From Methanobacteriota archaeon (GTDB taxonomy: Archaea; Thermoplasmatota; Poseidoniia; Poseidoniales; Thalassarchaeaceae): a stretch of 8,037 bases of DNA. Shown here piece by piece: positions 1 through 7,811 of the stretch (position 1 is its first letter; each line of letters starts with the position of its first letter). The notes under the pieces were generated by a model. That model was not told the DNA's origin. It saw nothing but the letters and a program-made list of their open reading frames with translations, and did not search any database. Made by a program: the position numbers and the translations under genes. The DNA is taken from positions 1 through 8,037 of the forward strand of contig NZDA01000052.1 of NCBI GenBank assembly GCA_002686525.1. Direction: 5' to 3'.

Positions 1-464
1 CTACTAAATTAGCTCCACTAAGAAAGCCTCTTCCTTACAACGTTAGTGGTGGATCTGATGATATTGGAGATGTTTCATGGAAAGTTCCAACAGTAGTTCT
101 TAGATTTCCTTCAAATATTCCTAATATAACTTCACATCACTGGTCTGCTAGTATTGCATCTGCCACACCAATTGCTCATAAAGGCGCTAATGCTGGAGCA
201 AAAGTGGTTGCCATGACTGTACTAGATTTTTTATTAAAACCTGAGAAACTTATTGAAGCTAAGGATTACTTTGAAAATGTTCAAAGCAAAGAAGATTTTT
301 ACAGACCTATGATATCAAAAAAGGATCCCCCACCAGTATATTTAAATAGCGATAAAATGGAAAAATATAGGGATGAGATGAAGAAATTCTACTTTGATGA
401 GACCAAATATGATACTTACATGGAACAACTTGGAGTAGAGTATCCAGTTATTAATAAAGACTAA
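1..464 (+). CDS. M20-family metallopeptidase/amidohydrolase, AbgB-like (C-terminal fragment)
   Basis: The reading frame is open from base 3 to the TAA at 462-464, giving 153 visible residues. The start lies outside the window. The visible part resembles the C-terminus of AbgB-type M20 amidohydrolases, which remove acyl or aminobenzoyl groups from amino acids with a two-metal centre. Supporting segments are a GGSDDIGDVSW stretch (fragment residues 16-26), a SHHWS histidine motif (44-48) that is probably the C-terminal metal ligand, and AHKGANAGAKV (58-68), followed by the family's charged, proline-containing tail (YRPM...DPPPVY). The other metal ligands and any signal peptide are upstream and unseen, so cellular location cannot be judged. 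It converges with the zinc-ribbon gene with 6 bp between stops, and no terminator hairpin is visible there. Family assignment is firm. The substrate is unknown and could be an N-acyl amino acid, a dipeptide or an aminobenzoyl-glutamate-like compound. Confidence 0.85.
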   Translation, partial: TKLAPLRKPLPYNVSGGSDDIGDVSWKVPTVVLRFPSNIPNITSHHWSASIASATPIAHKGANAGAKVVAMTVLDFLLKPEKLIEAKDYFENVQSKEDFYRPMISKKDPPPVYLNSDKMEKYRDEMKKFYFDETKYDTYMEQLGVEYPVINKD

Positions 465-470
465 TTTATA

Positions 471-668
471 CTATAGTTCACATGACATATCTAGTCCACA
501 GCACATAGGAGACTTAATCATTCCATCACATTGAGGACAGTATGAGACTTGAACTTCATCACCACTATCAACAGTAATTGTCTTATTTTGAAGAGGTTCA
601 TCACACTTAGCGCATTGGCTATTGACTGACATACCGCATTTTTTACATGTATACGTAGCGTTTTCCAT
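471..668 (-). CDS. Small nine-cysteine zinc-ribbon-like protein
   Basis: This is a 65-residue protein read from an ATG at 668-666 to a TAG at 473-471. It has CxxC pairs at C8/C11, C19/C22 and C44/C47, an adjacent pair C56-C57 and a final C63. The spacing fits one or two zinc-ribbon or rubredoxin-like knuckles. There is no signal peptide or membrane segment, so it is probably cytoplasmic. The tail around IKSPMCCGLDM looks like a conserved signature of small uncharacterised proteins in marine bacteria; this is from memory and unsearched. The dense, ordered cysteine pattern and the position filling the gap between neighbours argue that it is a real gene. The DNA before its start is A/T-rich without a Shine-Dalgarno motif, as is usual in this phylum. 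Metal binding is inferred. The role could be regulatory, structural or redox, and I assign no function. Confidence 0.8.
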   Translation of the reverse strand: MENATYTCKKCGMSVNSQCAKCDEPLQNKTITVDSGDEVQVSYCPQCDGMIKSPMCCGLDMSCEL

Positions 669-749
669 AACATAAATTTAAAAAAACATATTATTTTATT
701 AGAATTAAATAACTTATTTATTAACTTGATGGTATAAAAATCAATTAAT
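669..749. promoter_or_regulatory. Divergent intergenic region, promoters for the zinc-ribbon gene and susC
   Basis: This 81-bp, very A/T-rich gap separates the start of the minus-strand zinc-ribbon gene from the start of susC, so promoters for both directions should lie here or just inside the genes. The Bacteroidota consensus (TTTG, about 19-21 bp, TAnnTTTG) is not clearly matched. The best plus-strand candidate is a weak TTAACTTG at 721-728 with TTAG at 699-702. A TATAAAA at 733-739 may be only A/T-rich background. There is no Shine-Dalgarno sequence ahead of either start and no obvious inverted-repeat operator. The location is well supported by gene orientation; the individual promoter elements are not. 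Confidence 0.45.
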
Positions 750-3700
750 ATGAGAATACTATTAAGTACAGTATTTCTGTTTTTCTCTTTATTATCAGTT
801 GGTCAAAATAGTTTAACGGGTGTTGTTAGTGACGAAAACGGAGTACCTCTTCCAGGTGCTAATGTTGTTATTGACGGAACCAGTACTGGAGTATCAACAG
901 ATTTTGATGGAAATTTTGAAATTACTGCTAGTCAAGGACAAGTCCTTGCAATTAGTTTTATAGGATATACTACACAGTATATAACTGTATCTGGTCAATC
1001 AAATCTTAATATCTCTCTTCAGCTTGACAATGAACTTGAGGAAGTTGTTGTTACTGCACTAGGTTTTGCAGCTGTAAGAGATCAACAGGGTTCTACCTCA
1101 TCTGTTGTAAATGCAGACGATGTAATTCGGTCTGCCGAGCCAACTGTTGTTAACGCCTTAAGTGGTAAAGCCTCAGGTGTTAGAATAACAAGATCTAATG
1201 GGGACCCTGGTGCAGGTAGTACAATAAGAATTATAGGGGCAAATACAATTGATGGTTCAATACAACCACTTATAATTGTAGATGGTGTTCCACTAGATAA
1301 TACTACATCTTATGCAGGAGGTAATAACATTACAGGTGGTAACGGTGGTGTTACACAAGGATCACGTTTAAACGATATAAATCCTGCAGATATTGAGTCT
1401 GTTAACGTATTAAAAGGTGCATCAGCTGCGTCTTTATACGGAAGTAGAGCTGCTAACGGAGTTGTTGTAATTACAACAAAGAAAGGACAAAGAGGTGAAG
1501 CTAAAATTTCTTTTAAATCTTCATATTCTTTCGACGAGATTTCTGAAAGAATTCCAATGCAAAATACTTGGGGACAAGGAAGAAGTGGAGTCTGGGGTGA
1601 AACTAGAGCAGAATCTTGGGGTGATTATATTCCTGATAGAGCTGGTGGTGGTGATACCTACAAAGAGGGTGCTTACTTTTTAGCTAACAATGGAAAAACT
1701 TATTATAAAATTGATCAAAAAAATTCAACTAACACATATGTTGATGAGAACTTTGATTCAGTATTTGGAACTGGAAATGCATTACAAAATGATTTAACCA
1801 TTAGTGGTGGAAATGAAAACAGTAATTATTTCTTTAGTTTAGGTCATCTTGATCAAGATGGTATAATAAAAAATTCTACTTATGAGAGAACAACTGCAAG
1901 ACTGAATTATGAGGCAAAAATTAATGATAAAATTACATTATCATCAAAAATGTCTTACACCTACACTGATTCGAATAGAATTCAACAAAGCTCAAATGTG
2001 TCAGGTTTAATGTTAGGTCTTTTAAGAACTCCCCCTGATTTTGATGGAAGAGATTATAAAGGTACGTATTACAGCTCTGGTGGAACTGAATATATAAACC
2101 GTGGAAGATCCTACAGAAAATCAATTGGTGAGAGCTCAAATCAATCATATACAAACCCATTATGGACTGTAAATGAACAAGAGTCTAGTACTAAAGTTAA
2201 TAGGATAACTGTAACTCCTCAATTAACAATCAAACCAACAAACTGGTTACAAGTTATTACAAGAGGTAATGTTGATGTAGCTGACGATAAAAGAACATAT
2301 TTCTTTCCAATTGGTGATGCTAGTTCAAGAGCTAATGGACAATATCAAGAAGATGCACTAGATATTAGAAACTCTTCTTTGGATATTATTGGTAAAGCAA
2401 ACTTTCAATTATCTGATGAGGTGAATCTTACTGCAACTGTAGGTTGGAGCTATAATGATAGAAAATACTCAAGATTATCTGGAAATATTACAGGATTCTT
2501 GGTTAATTCTGCTAAAAGAACAACTGCTCTAAATACTTCCTCTGAAGCATCAACCTTTGATGGCTATAAGTCATTTAGTAGATCTAACAGGGGTTATGGT
2601 ATTTTAAATTTTGATATTGATGATCAATTATTTATAAATTTGTCCGGAGCACAAGAAGCATCTTCTACTATTAATGGTACTTTCTTCTATCCAGCAGCAG
2701 ATGCAGCTTGGGTTTTAACTGAAGATGTTATTCAATCTAATACAATTTCATTTGCCAAATTAAGAGCTTCATGGGGTCAAGTAGGTGTTCAGCCTGCAGC
2801 TCATAAATTTGAAACTCTAGCAGAAGGAGGTTTCAGTTATTCTACATACAGTGACCCTCTTGACAGTAACTTATTTGGAGGTGGATTTAGACTAGATAAT
2901 AATCTAGGAAACCCTAACCTTGAACCAGAAATAAAAACTGAGTGGGAACTTGGTGGTGATTTCAGATTCTTAAACGACAAGGTATCACTATCTTTAACAT
3001 ATTACGATAATATAATTGAAGGTATTCTTTTAGATGTATCATTATCACCTTCTACAGGTTTTTCTACCCAGTATGGTAACTATGGTGAAATGACTAATAA
3101 CGGTTTTGAAGTTGATCTAGGCCTTGATCTTATAGATGAGCAAGACTTTAGCTTATCTACTGCTATTAATTGGTCTACAAATACAAATGAGGTTACAGAC
3201 TTATATGGAACTGAATCAATTAATCTATCTCCAGGTGCCTCAGTTAGTTCAAGAGCTGTTGTAGGATATCCTCTTGGAGCTTTATACGGGACTGGTTCAA
3301 AAACTAATCCTGATGGATCTTTTGATCTAAATTCAGATGGGTTCCCTCAAATAACATCAAGTCCGATAGTTTTAGGTGATCCTAATCCAGATTGGAGAGG
3401 TGGTATATCACTTAGTATGAGATATAAAAAACTAAGACTTAATGCTGTGTTAGAGCACTCTCAAGGTGGATCATTCTCTCCAAGAACATTATGGGTTTTA
3501 AGAAGATTTGGTACTACTCAAGAAACAGCTGACAGAACTACTCTTTCTCAAAGTTTAGTTAACTACGCTGGTAATACAATTGCAAGTGGTACAACTGTTA
3601 GAGGAAAGGTTCATGACTTCGGTGGAGGACCTGTATTATTAGATGAAACATGGTATAGGACAGGTATTGGAGGAGGATTTGGTGATAACCAAGCCTATAA

Positions 3701-3959
3701 CTTCTCGATAGCTGATGCTACATGGACTAAATTGAGAGATTTATCATTAAGTTATGTTTTAGATACTCCAATGATAACTAATCTTGGTTTAAGTGATGTA
3801 ATACTTACTTTTACAGGAAGAGATTTAATCAACATTAATAATGTTGATGGAATTGATCCTGAGATTAATACAAAGGGTGTAAGTGTTGCACAAGGTGTTG
3901 AGTACTTTACAAATCCTCAGACGAAAGGTTTTCTTTTTAGTTTAACTCTTAATTATTAA
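750..3959 (+). CDS. SusC/RagA-family TonB-linked outer-membrane transporter
   Basis: This 1069-residue protein is the beta-barrel of a SusCD importer, which takes oligomeric nutrients across the outer membrane using TonB/ExbBD energy. An N-terminal signal peptide covers about residues 1-18. A carboxypeptidase-D regulatory-like domain follows (about 22-92, from LTGVVSDENGVPLPGANV). The TonB box is EEVVVTALG (97-105). The plug domain runs to about 246, with PLIIVDGVPLDN (173-184), NPADIESVNVLKGASAASLYG (211-231) and SRAANGVVVITTKKG (232-246) matching the SusC signature. The rest is the barrel, ending in an aromatic strand (FLFSLTLNY). Length is normal for the family. The usual IRIRG of the plug is IRIIG here. 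The gene ends in tandem stops (TAA TAA), and susD starts 4 bp after the first, so the two are surely co-transcribed. Family and role are certain; the transported substrate cannot be read from the sequence. Confidence 0.97.
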   Translation: MRILLSTVFLFFSLLSVGQNSLTGVVSDENGVPLPGANVVIDGTSTGVSTDFDGNFEITASQGQVLAISFIGYTTQYITVSGQSNLNISLQLDNELEEVVVTALGFAAVRDQQGSTSSVVNADDVIRSAEPTVVNALSGKASGVRITRSNGDPGAGSTIRIIGANTIDGSIQPLIIVDGVPLDNTTSYAGGNNITGGNGGVTQGSRLNDINPADIESVNVLKGASAASLYGSRAANGVVVITTKKGQRGEAKISFKSSYSFDEISERIPMQNTWGQGRSGVWGETRAESWGDYIPDRAGGGDTYKEGAYFLANNGKTYYKIDQKNSTNTYVDENFDSVFGTGNALQNDLTISGGNENSNYFFSLGHLDQDGIIKNSTYERTTARLNYEAKINDKITLSSKMSYTYTDSNRIQQSSNVSGLMLGLLRTPPDFDGRDYKGTYYSSGGTEYINRGRSYRKSIGESSNQSYTNPLWTVNEQESSTKVNRITVTPQLTIKPTNWLQVITRGNVDVADDKRTYFFPIGDASSRANGQYQEDALDIRNSSLDIIGKANFQLSDEVNLTATVGWSYNDRKYSRLSGNITGFLVNSAKRTTALNTSSEASTFDGYKSFSRSNRGYGILNFDIDDQLFINLSGAQEASSTINGTFFYPAADAAWVLTEDVIQSNTISFAKLRASWGQVGVQPAAHKFETLAEGGFSYSTYSDPLDSNLFGGGFRLDNNLGNPNLEPEIKTEWELGGDFRFLNDKVSLSLTYYDNIIEGILLDVSLSPSTGFSTQYGNYGEMTNNGFEVDLGLDLIDEQDFSLSTAINWSTNTNEVTDLYGTESINLSPGASVSSRAVVGYPLGALYGTGSKTNPDGSFDLNSDGFPQITSSPIVLGDPNPDWRGGISLSMRYKKLRLNAVLEHSQGGSFSPRTLWVLRRFGTTQETADRTTLSQSLVNYAGNTIASGTTVRGKVHDFGGGPVLLDETWYRTGIGGGFGDNQAYNFSIADATWTKLRDLSLSYVLDTPMITNLGLSDVILTFTGRDLININNVDGIDPEINTKGVSVAQGVEYFTNPQTKGFLFSLTLNY

Positions 3960-3963
3960 TAAG

Positions 3964-5385
3964 ATGAAAAATATATATATAAAATCGATTTTAGCTCTTC
4001 TAATAATTTTCACATTCTCATGTGAGGACTTAAATGAAGACATTAACTCAAATCCAAATGATATTTTGATAACTGATGTAGAGGATAAACTATTTTTAAC
4101 TGGTGCACAATTGGCTAATATCCAAATTCAACTTGGGCATCTTAATAGAATTAGTGGTATGTACTCTGGTCAGTTAATAGGATTTAGCTCCTTATACTCT
4201 AATATTTATGGATATGCACTATCAACAGTAGAATCAAACAGTGAGTGGTTTGCATTATATGTTGGTGTTTTAAATAATATGAGGCAACTTCAAGACAACT
4301 CAACTAACTCATTACTAGTTGGTATTGCTCAAATCATTGAAGGACATGCATTTGGAACTGCCGCATCTTTATGGGGAGGGATCCCTTACAGTGAGGCTGG
4401 AAATCCAGAAATAGAAGATCCAGTTTTTGATACTCAAGTATCTGTTTATAATGCTGCTATTGCTAAAATTACTGCTGGTATTTCAACTCTTCAGTCTACT
4501 TCTTCAAGTAGTCTTTCTCAAGACATATACTTTGGAGGAGATAAAGATAAATGGATAGAAGCTGCTTATACACTTGTTGCCCGTTTTAATCTGCATAAAA
4601 AAGATTATGCAGCTGCAATCTCTGCTGCTAATAATGGGATAAGCTCAGCTTCAGGAGATATGCAATATAAGCCGCCAGGTATTCAGTCTGGTGATCAAAA
4701 CTTATTTGCTACAATCTTGAATGGTTCCAGAGCAGGAGACATAGGTAACTCCTCAGGTGGATCTGAGAGCTATCTTCTACAATTGTTAAGTAATGACTAC
4801 CCTTCAAATAGAAATAATTCTAAAACAGATGAGACTGCGAGATATGGATACTATAAAATAGATTCGTCTAGTGGTTCAGCTAATACTGGTATTATTGCTG
4901 AAGATGAACCTCAAAATATGGTTACATTTTTTGAAAATGAATTAATTCTTGCTGAAGCTAAAGCTAGACTAGGAAGTTTAGTTGATGGTCTTCCTCATTT
5001 AAATAATGTAAGATCATGGCTTAATTCTGGAGGTAATCTTAATGATAATCACAATTCCGGTGGATTTAAATATGAAGCCTATGTTTCTTCTGATTTTAAC
5101 TCTGGTGGAATTGAAAATACTGACGGAATCGATTCTAATTCTGCCTTTTTAAGAGAGGTAATTGAGGAGAGATATGTTAGTGGTTTTGGAATGCATATTC
5201 CATTTAATGATGCAAGAAGATTAAGAAAAACTGATTCTGCAATTTCAGTTCCATTTACTCTTGTACTTGGACCAAATCCTCCATACCCAGAGAGGATGCC
5301 TTATGCAGCAACTGAATTAAATTCTAATTCAAATGCTCCATCTGATGATCCGGGTATTTTTACAAAAACTGAGGTTAATCAGTAA
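3964..5385 (+). CDS. SusD/RagB-like nutrient-binding surface lipoprotein
   Basis: This 473-residue protein is the substrate-capturing lid that sits on the SusC barrel. A lipoprotein signal ends at Cys20 (FTFSC). The residues after it (EDLNED) are acidic, matching the Bacteroidota lipoprotein export signal that sends lipoproteins to the outer face. The INSNPND that follows (27-33) is typical of mature SusD N-termini. WGGIPYSEA (137-145), YFGGDKDKW (189-197), a TPR-like ELILAEAKARLG (326-337), ERYVSGFGMHIPFNDARR (402-419) and YPERMPYAATELNSNSN (441-457) recall the SusD-like_2 branch rather than B. thetaiotaomicron SusD itself. It is slightly short but complete. The start is fixed by the signal peptide. 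Its mRNA is probably terminated by the hairpin just after the stop codon. Family is certain and the ligand unknown; the enzymes downstream hint at a peptide- or amide-like ligand. Confidence 0.95.
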   Translation: MKNIYIKSILALLIIFTFSCEDLNEDINSNPNDILITDVEDKLFLTGAQLANIQIQLGHLNRISGMYSGQLIGFSSLYSNIYGYALSTVESNSEWFALYVGVLNNMRQLQDNSTNSLLVGIAQIIEGHAFGTAASLWGGIPYSEAGNPEIEDPVFDTQVSVYNAAIAKITAGISTLQSTSSSSLSQDIYFGGDKDKWIEAAYTLVARFNLHKKDYAAAISAANNGISSASGDMQYKPPGIQSGDQNLFATILNGSRAGDIGNSSGGSESYLLQLLSNDYPSNRNNSKTDETARYGYYKIDSSSGSANTGIIAEDEPQNMVTFFENELILAEAKARLGSLVDGLPHLNNVRSWLNSGGNLNDNHNSGGFKYEAYVSSDFNSGGIENTDGIDSNSAFLREVIEERYVSGFGMHIPFNDARRLRKTDSAISVPFTLVLGPNPPYPERMPYAATELNSNSNAPSDDPGIFTKTEVNQ

Positions 5386-5391
5386 AACTTT

Positions 5392-5428
5392 AAAAAAAGG
5401 TTTGTAAATTTTACAAACCTTTTTTTTT
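5392..5428 (+). terminator. Strong intrinsic terminator after susD
   Basis: A near-perfect inverted repeat is centred on base 5409. Its GC-containing core GGTTTGTA (5399-5406) pairs with TACAAACC (5412-5419), extended by seven A residues (5392-5398) pairing with T residues (5420-5426). Nine T residues (5420-5428) follow the core. The A-tract on the left means it could also work for minus-strand transcription, although no minus-strand gene is evident there. It starts 6 bp after the susD stop. The last T is directly followed by the ATG of the GGT-like gene (5429), so the hairpin occupies that gene's whole leader. Confidence 0.9.
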
Positions 5429-7033
5429 ATGTTAAATACTCTAAAAACATTTTGGTTAATACTAGCTATTTTAACTATAGGTTGTTCAGGTAGTTCTAAG
5501 TATTCCAATAGTATAATTTCTTCCCCACACCCTCTTGCTTCTGAAGCAGGTAAGTTGATTTTCTCAAAAGGTGGTAATGCATTTGATGCTGCCGTTGCTG
5601 CCTCATTTACTCTATCTGTAGTTGAACCAAGCATGAGTGGAATAGGAGGAAGACTTCAAGTTATTTACAAACAAGCAAATGGAAATATTCTAGGTATCGA
5701 TGGGACTACACAAATACCTCAAAGCTTTGAAGATAGTGATCAGGAATTGCCAAGCTTTGGATATAAGACAATAGGTATACCGGGTGTTGTTGCAGGTTTA
5801 ATTAAACTTCATGAAGAAAATGGTAATCTTGATTTAAAAACAGTAATGCAACCAGCAATTAAAATTGCTGAAGAAGGTTTTGTTGTTCTACCTGGGGGAA
5901 TTAAAAGATTTCAGAGTGAAAAAGAAAAATTAAAACTATTTGAGGGATCCAGTTTTTATTTTTTAGACTCCATAGGTGAGTCATACAAAGATGGTCATCT
6001 TTTAGTTCAGAAAGATCTTGCCAATACTCTAAGGATTATTTCAGAAAATGGAAAAAAAGGATTCTATGAAGGTAAGATTGCACAAAAGATTGTTGATGAT
6101 ATTCAATCAAATGGAGGATTTATTTCCCTGGATGATTTAAAAAACTATAAAGCTTTAGAGTCTGAGGTTTTAACTGGTGAATTTAATGACTATCAAATTC
6201 ATACTCTTAACCTTCCATCATATGGGTCAATAACCATAAACATGATTCAAACATTTGATAACCTTAGCATTAATGATGAAAAGGACTGGACTATAAAGGT
6301 TTCTTCTGCTGTTGAAGAATCTTATAGATATAGACCATATCAGAGTAATATCGATTCTGTTAGAAGTATTTTGTCGAAAGAAACAGCTAAAAGAATTGCA
6401 GATAAGATTGAGTCAACAAATATGGTCATTACCTATAATAATGAAGTTAAAAAATTTGATTACCAGGACATTGCACTTGATCATACAGCACACTTAACTA
6501 CTTCTGATAAGTATGGGAATGTAGTATCCCTTACTCAAACTTTAGGACCCAATATGGGGTCAAAAGTTGCAACAAAAGGTCTTGGGTTTCTTTATGCTGT
6601 TACTATGGGACCTTATTTAGGAGGATATCTTGGACAAGATAAGCCTGGAGACAGATCCTCATCTCATATTTCACCAACCTTATTTACCGATAATAATGAA
6701 GTAATACTTGCACTTGGTGCAGCTGGAGGAAATAAAATTCCTGTGGCAATTAATCAGGTTGCTTACAGATATTTAAAGCAAAACCTTAAATTATATGATG
6801 CTTTAATAATGCCAAGAACATATATGTTTGAGAGCCCTAGATATGTTGAGGCTCATTTAGGAATAGATAGGTTCAATGATGATATATACTACCCAGAATT
6901 CTTTAATGTAGAAAAAATTAGGCAAGAGGGTTATTTTGGTAGAGTGCATGCTGTCGCACTAGATACTTTAAATAATAAATGGATTGGCGCTGCTGATCCA
7001 GACTGGGAAGGATCAGTTTCAGAATTTGAGTAA
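5429..7033 (+). CDS. Gamma-glutamyltranspeptidase-fold lipoprotein (divergent Ntn hydrolase)
   Basis: The 534-residue protein belongs to the GGT family, Ntn hydrolases that self-cleave to expose a catalytic threonine and then cut or transfer amide-linked groups. A lipoprotein signal ends at Cys19 (ILTIGC). The N-terminal signature includes SPHPLASEAG (32-41), GGNAFDAAVAASF (48-60) and VVEPSMSGIGG (64-74). The predicted self-cleavage site precedes T353 in DHTAHL, giving chains of about 333 mature and 182 residues. SSSHISPT (410-417) and LGAAGGN (429-435) match the oxyanion-side serines and the Gly-Gly pair. Two substrate features are missing: the arginine expected in the GIDGRExAP-like motif is Thr93 (GIDGTTQIP), and the NNxMDDF lid segment after the nucleophile is replaced by FLYAVTMGPYLGGY. 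The substrate may therefore not be gamma-glutamyl. An in-frame TAA at 5405 makes the ATG at 5429 the only normal start. No acidic export signal follows Cys19, so it probably faces the periplasm. Confidence 0.9.
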   Translation: MLNTLKTFWLILAILTIGCSGSSKYSNSIISSPHPLASEAGKLIFSKGGNAFDAAVAASFTLSVVEPSMSGIGGRLQVIYKQANGNILGIDGTTQIPQSFEDSDQELPSFGYKTIGIPGVVAGLIKLHEENGNLDLKTVMQPAIKIAEEGFVVLPGGIKRFQSEKEKLKLFEGSSFYFLDSIGESYKDGHLLVQKDLANTLRIISENGKKGFYEGKIAQKIVDDIQSNGGFISLDDLKNYKALESEVLTGEFNDYQIHTLNLPSYGSITINMIQTFDNLSINDEKDWTIKVSSAVEESYRYRPYQSNIDSVRSILSKETAKRIADKIESTNMVITYNNEVKKFDYQDIALDHTAHLTTSDKYGNVVSLTQTLGPNMGSKVATKGLGFLYAVTMGPYLGGYLGQDKPGDRSSSHISPTLFTDNNEVILALGAAGGNKIPVAINQVAYRYLKQNLKLYDALIMPRTYMFESPRYVEAHLGIDRFNDDIYYPEFFNVEKIRQEGYFGRVHAVALDTLNNKWIGAADPDWEGSVSEFE

Positions 7034-7034
7034 A

Positions 7035-7811
7035 ATGAGATTAATTAAGCTACTTACATTTTTGTTTTTTATCTCTTGTTCTTCTAGTGCTAATGAAAAC
7101 TATATTGAATCGGAAGATCTTCCTTTTTCAATTATCAATGAAAAAATTCTATTTATAGGTAATAGTTTTACATTTTACTGGAACCTTCCATCTCAATTAG
7201 AAAAAATGTCAAATGAAAGAGGTTTAAATTGGGATGTAAGGCATTTTACAGTACCCTCAGCAACCCTAAAAATCCACTGGAATAATCCAGACTTACGATC
7301 ACTACTGGAAAGTGAAACTTTTGATCATATCATTATTCAGGAACATAGTACGAATATATTGACAAATGCTGATGGTAATTCTAAATTTTATTTTGATCAA
7401 ATAAGGTCAATTATACCAGCTTCAAGTCAAGTTCATTTCTTCTCTACGTGGATGTACCCTTCAATGGAGCAGTTTAACATTAATAATGAGGAATATCCAA
7501 TAGAAGAGAGTATTAAACAAATAATTGAAGGAACAACTACTAAGTTAATACCTGTTGGAAGGGCATTTAAGTTATTTCAAGAAAAATATCCTCAGTTTAA
7601 TTTATTAATGGAAGATGAAAAGCACCCCAACTCTAATGGATCCTACCTAGCAAGTTGTATTATCTTCTCTCATTTAAGTTCTGAGTCTTCTTTAAACTTA
7701 TCTAAAAGGTATAAAGGCATTGATAATAATGGAGTAGATATTTATTATAGTATTGTGGAGGATGAAGTCTTACCATTTCTTCAGCAAACATCTGATGAGG
7801 TAATTTTTTAA
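7035..7811 (+). CDS. SGNH/GDSL-family hydrolase lipoprotein
   Basis: The protein has 258 residues when started at the ATG at 7035, one base after the stop of the GGT-like gene. An upstream in-frame ATG at 6984 is disfavoured because it would put 17 polar residues before the signal peptide. The signal ends at Cys15 (FFISC), followed by serines with no acidic export signal, which suggests a periplasmic-facing lipoprotein. ILFIGNSFTF (38-47) holds the putative nucleophile Ser44. PSATLKIHW (74-82) and HIIIQEHS (98-105) occupy the middle blocks, and EDEKHPNSNG (193-202) supplies the Asp194/His197 pair expected of the triad. Such enzymes are esterases, deacylases or related hydrolases. The tight spacing implies translational coupling with the GGT-like gene, so both likely act on the same imported compound. 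The family is well supported; the ester or acyl substrate is not identifiable. Confidence 0.85.
   Translation: MRLIKLLTFLFFISCSSSANENYIESEDLPFSIINEKILFIGNSFTFYWNLPSQLEKMSNERGLNWDVRHFTVPSATLKIHWNNPDLRSLLESETFDHIIIQEHSTNILTNADGNSKFYFDQIRSIIPASSQVHFFSTWMYPSMEQFNINNEEYPIEESIKQIIEGTTTKLIPVGRAFKLFQEKYPQFNLLMEDEKHPNSNGSYLASCIIFSHLSSESSLNLSKRYKGIDNNGVDIYYSIVEDEVLPFLQQTSDEVIF

Noticed and set aside
733..739. TATAAAA ahead of susC as a -10 box
   Set aside because: Bacteroidota promoters use TAnnTTTG with an upstream TTTG, and no properly spaced partner is seen, so in this A/T-rich gap the match is weak evidence.
1306..1362. Gly/Asn-rich stretch in the susC plug that might be a tandem repeat
   Set aside because: The DNA does not repeat with a fixed unit, and Gly/Asn-rich loops are common in SusC plug domains.
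1495..1683. Plus-strand 62-codon open frame inside susC
   Set aside because: It lies wholly within the susC barrel region in another frame and has no recognisable domain.
1933..2160. Minus-strand 75-codon open frame inside susC
   Set aside because: It is antisense to an intact, conserved gene and its translation looks like a shadow of the coding strand.
5329..5634. Minus-strand open frame of 101 codons across the terminator
   Set aside because: It overlaps the susD end, the terminator and the start of the GGT-like gene, all well supported on the plus strand, and its product resembles no family I know.
6312..6497. Plus-strand 61-codon open frame inside the GGT-like gene
   Set aside because: It is an out-of-frame shadow. 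The main frame carries the catalytic region continuously through it.
6984..7034. N-terminal extension of the SGNH gene by 17 residues
   Set aside because: The added residues are polar and overlap the end of the GGT-like gene. The ATG at 7035 begins directly with a lipoprotein signal peptide and follows the previous stop by one base.
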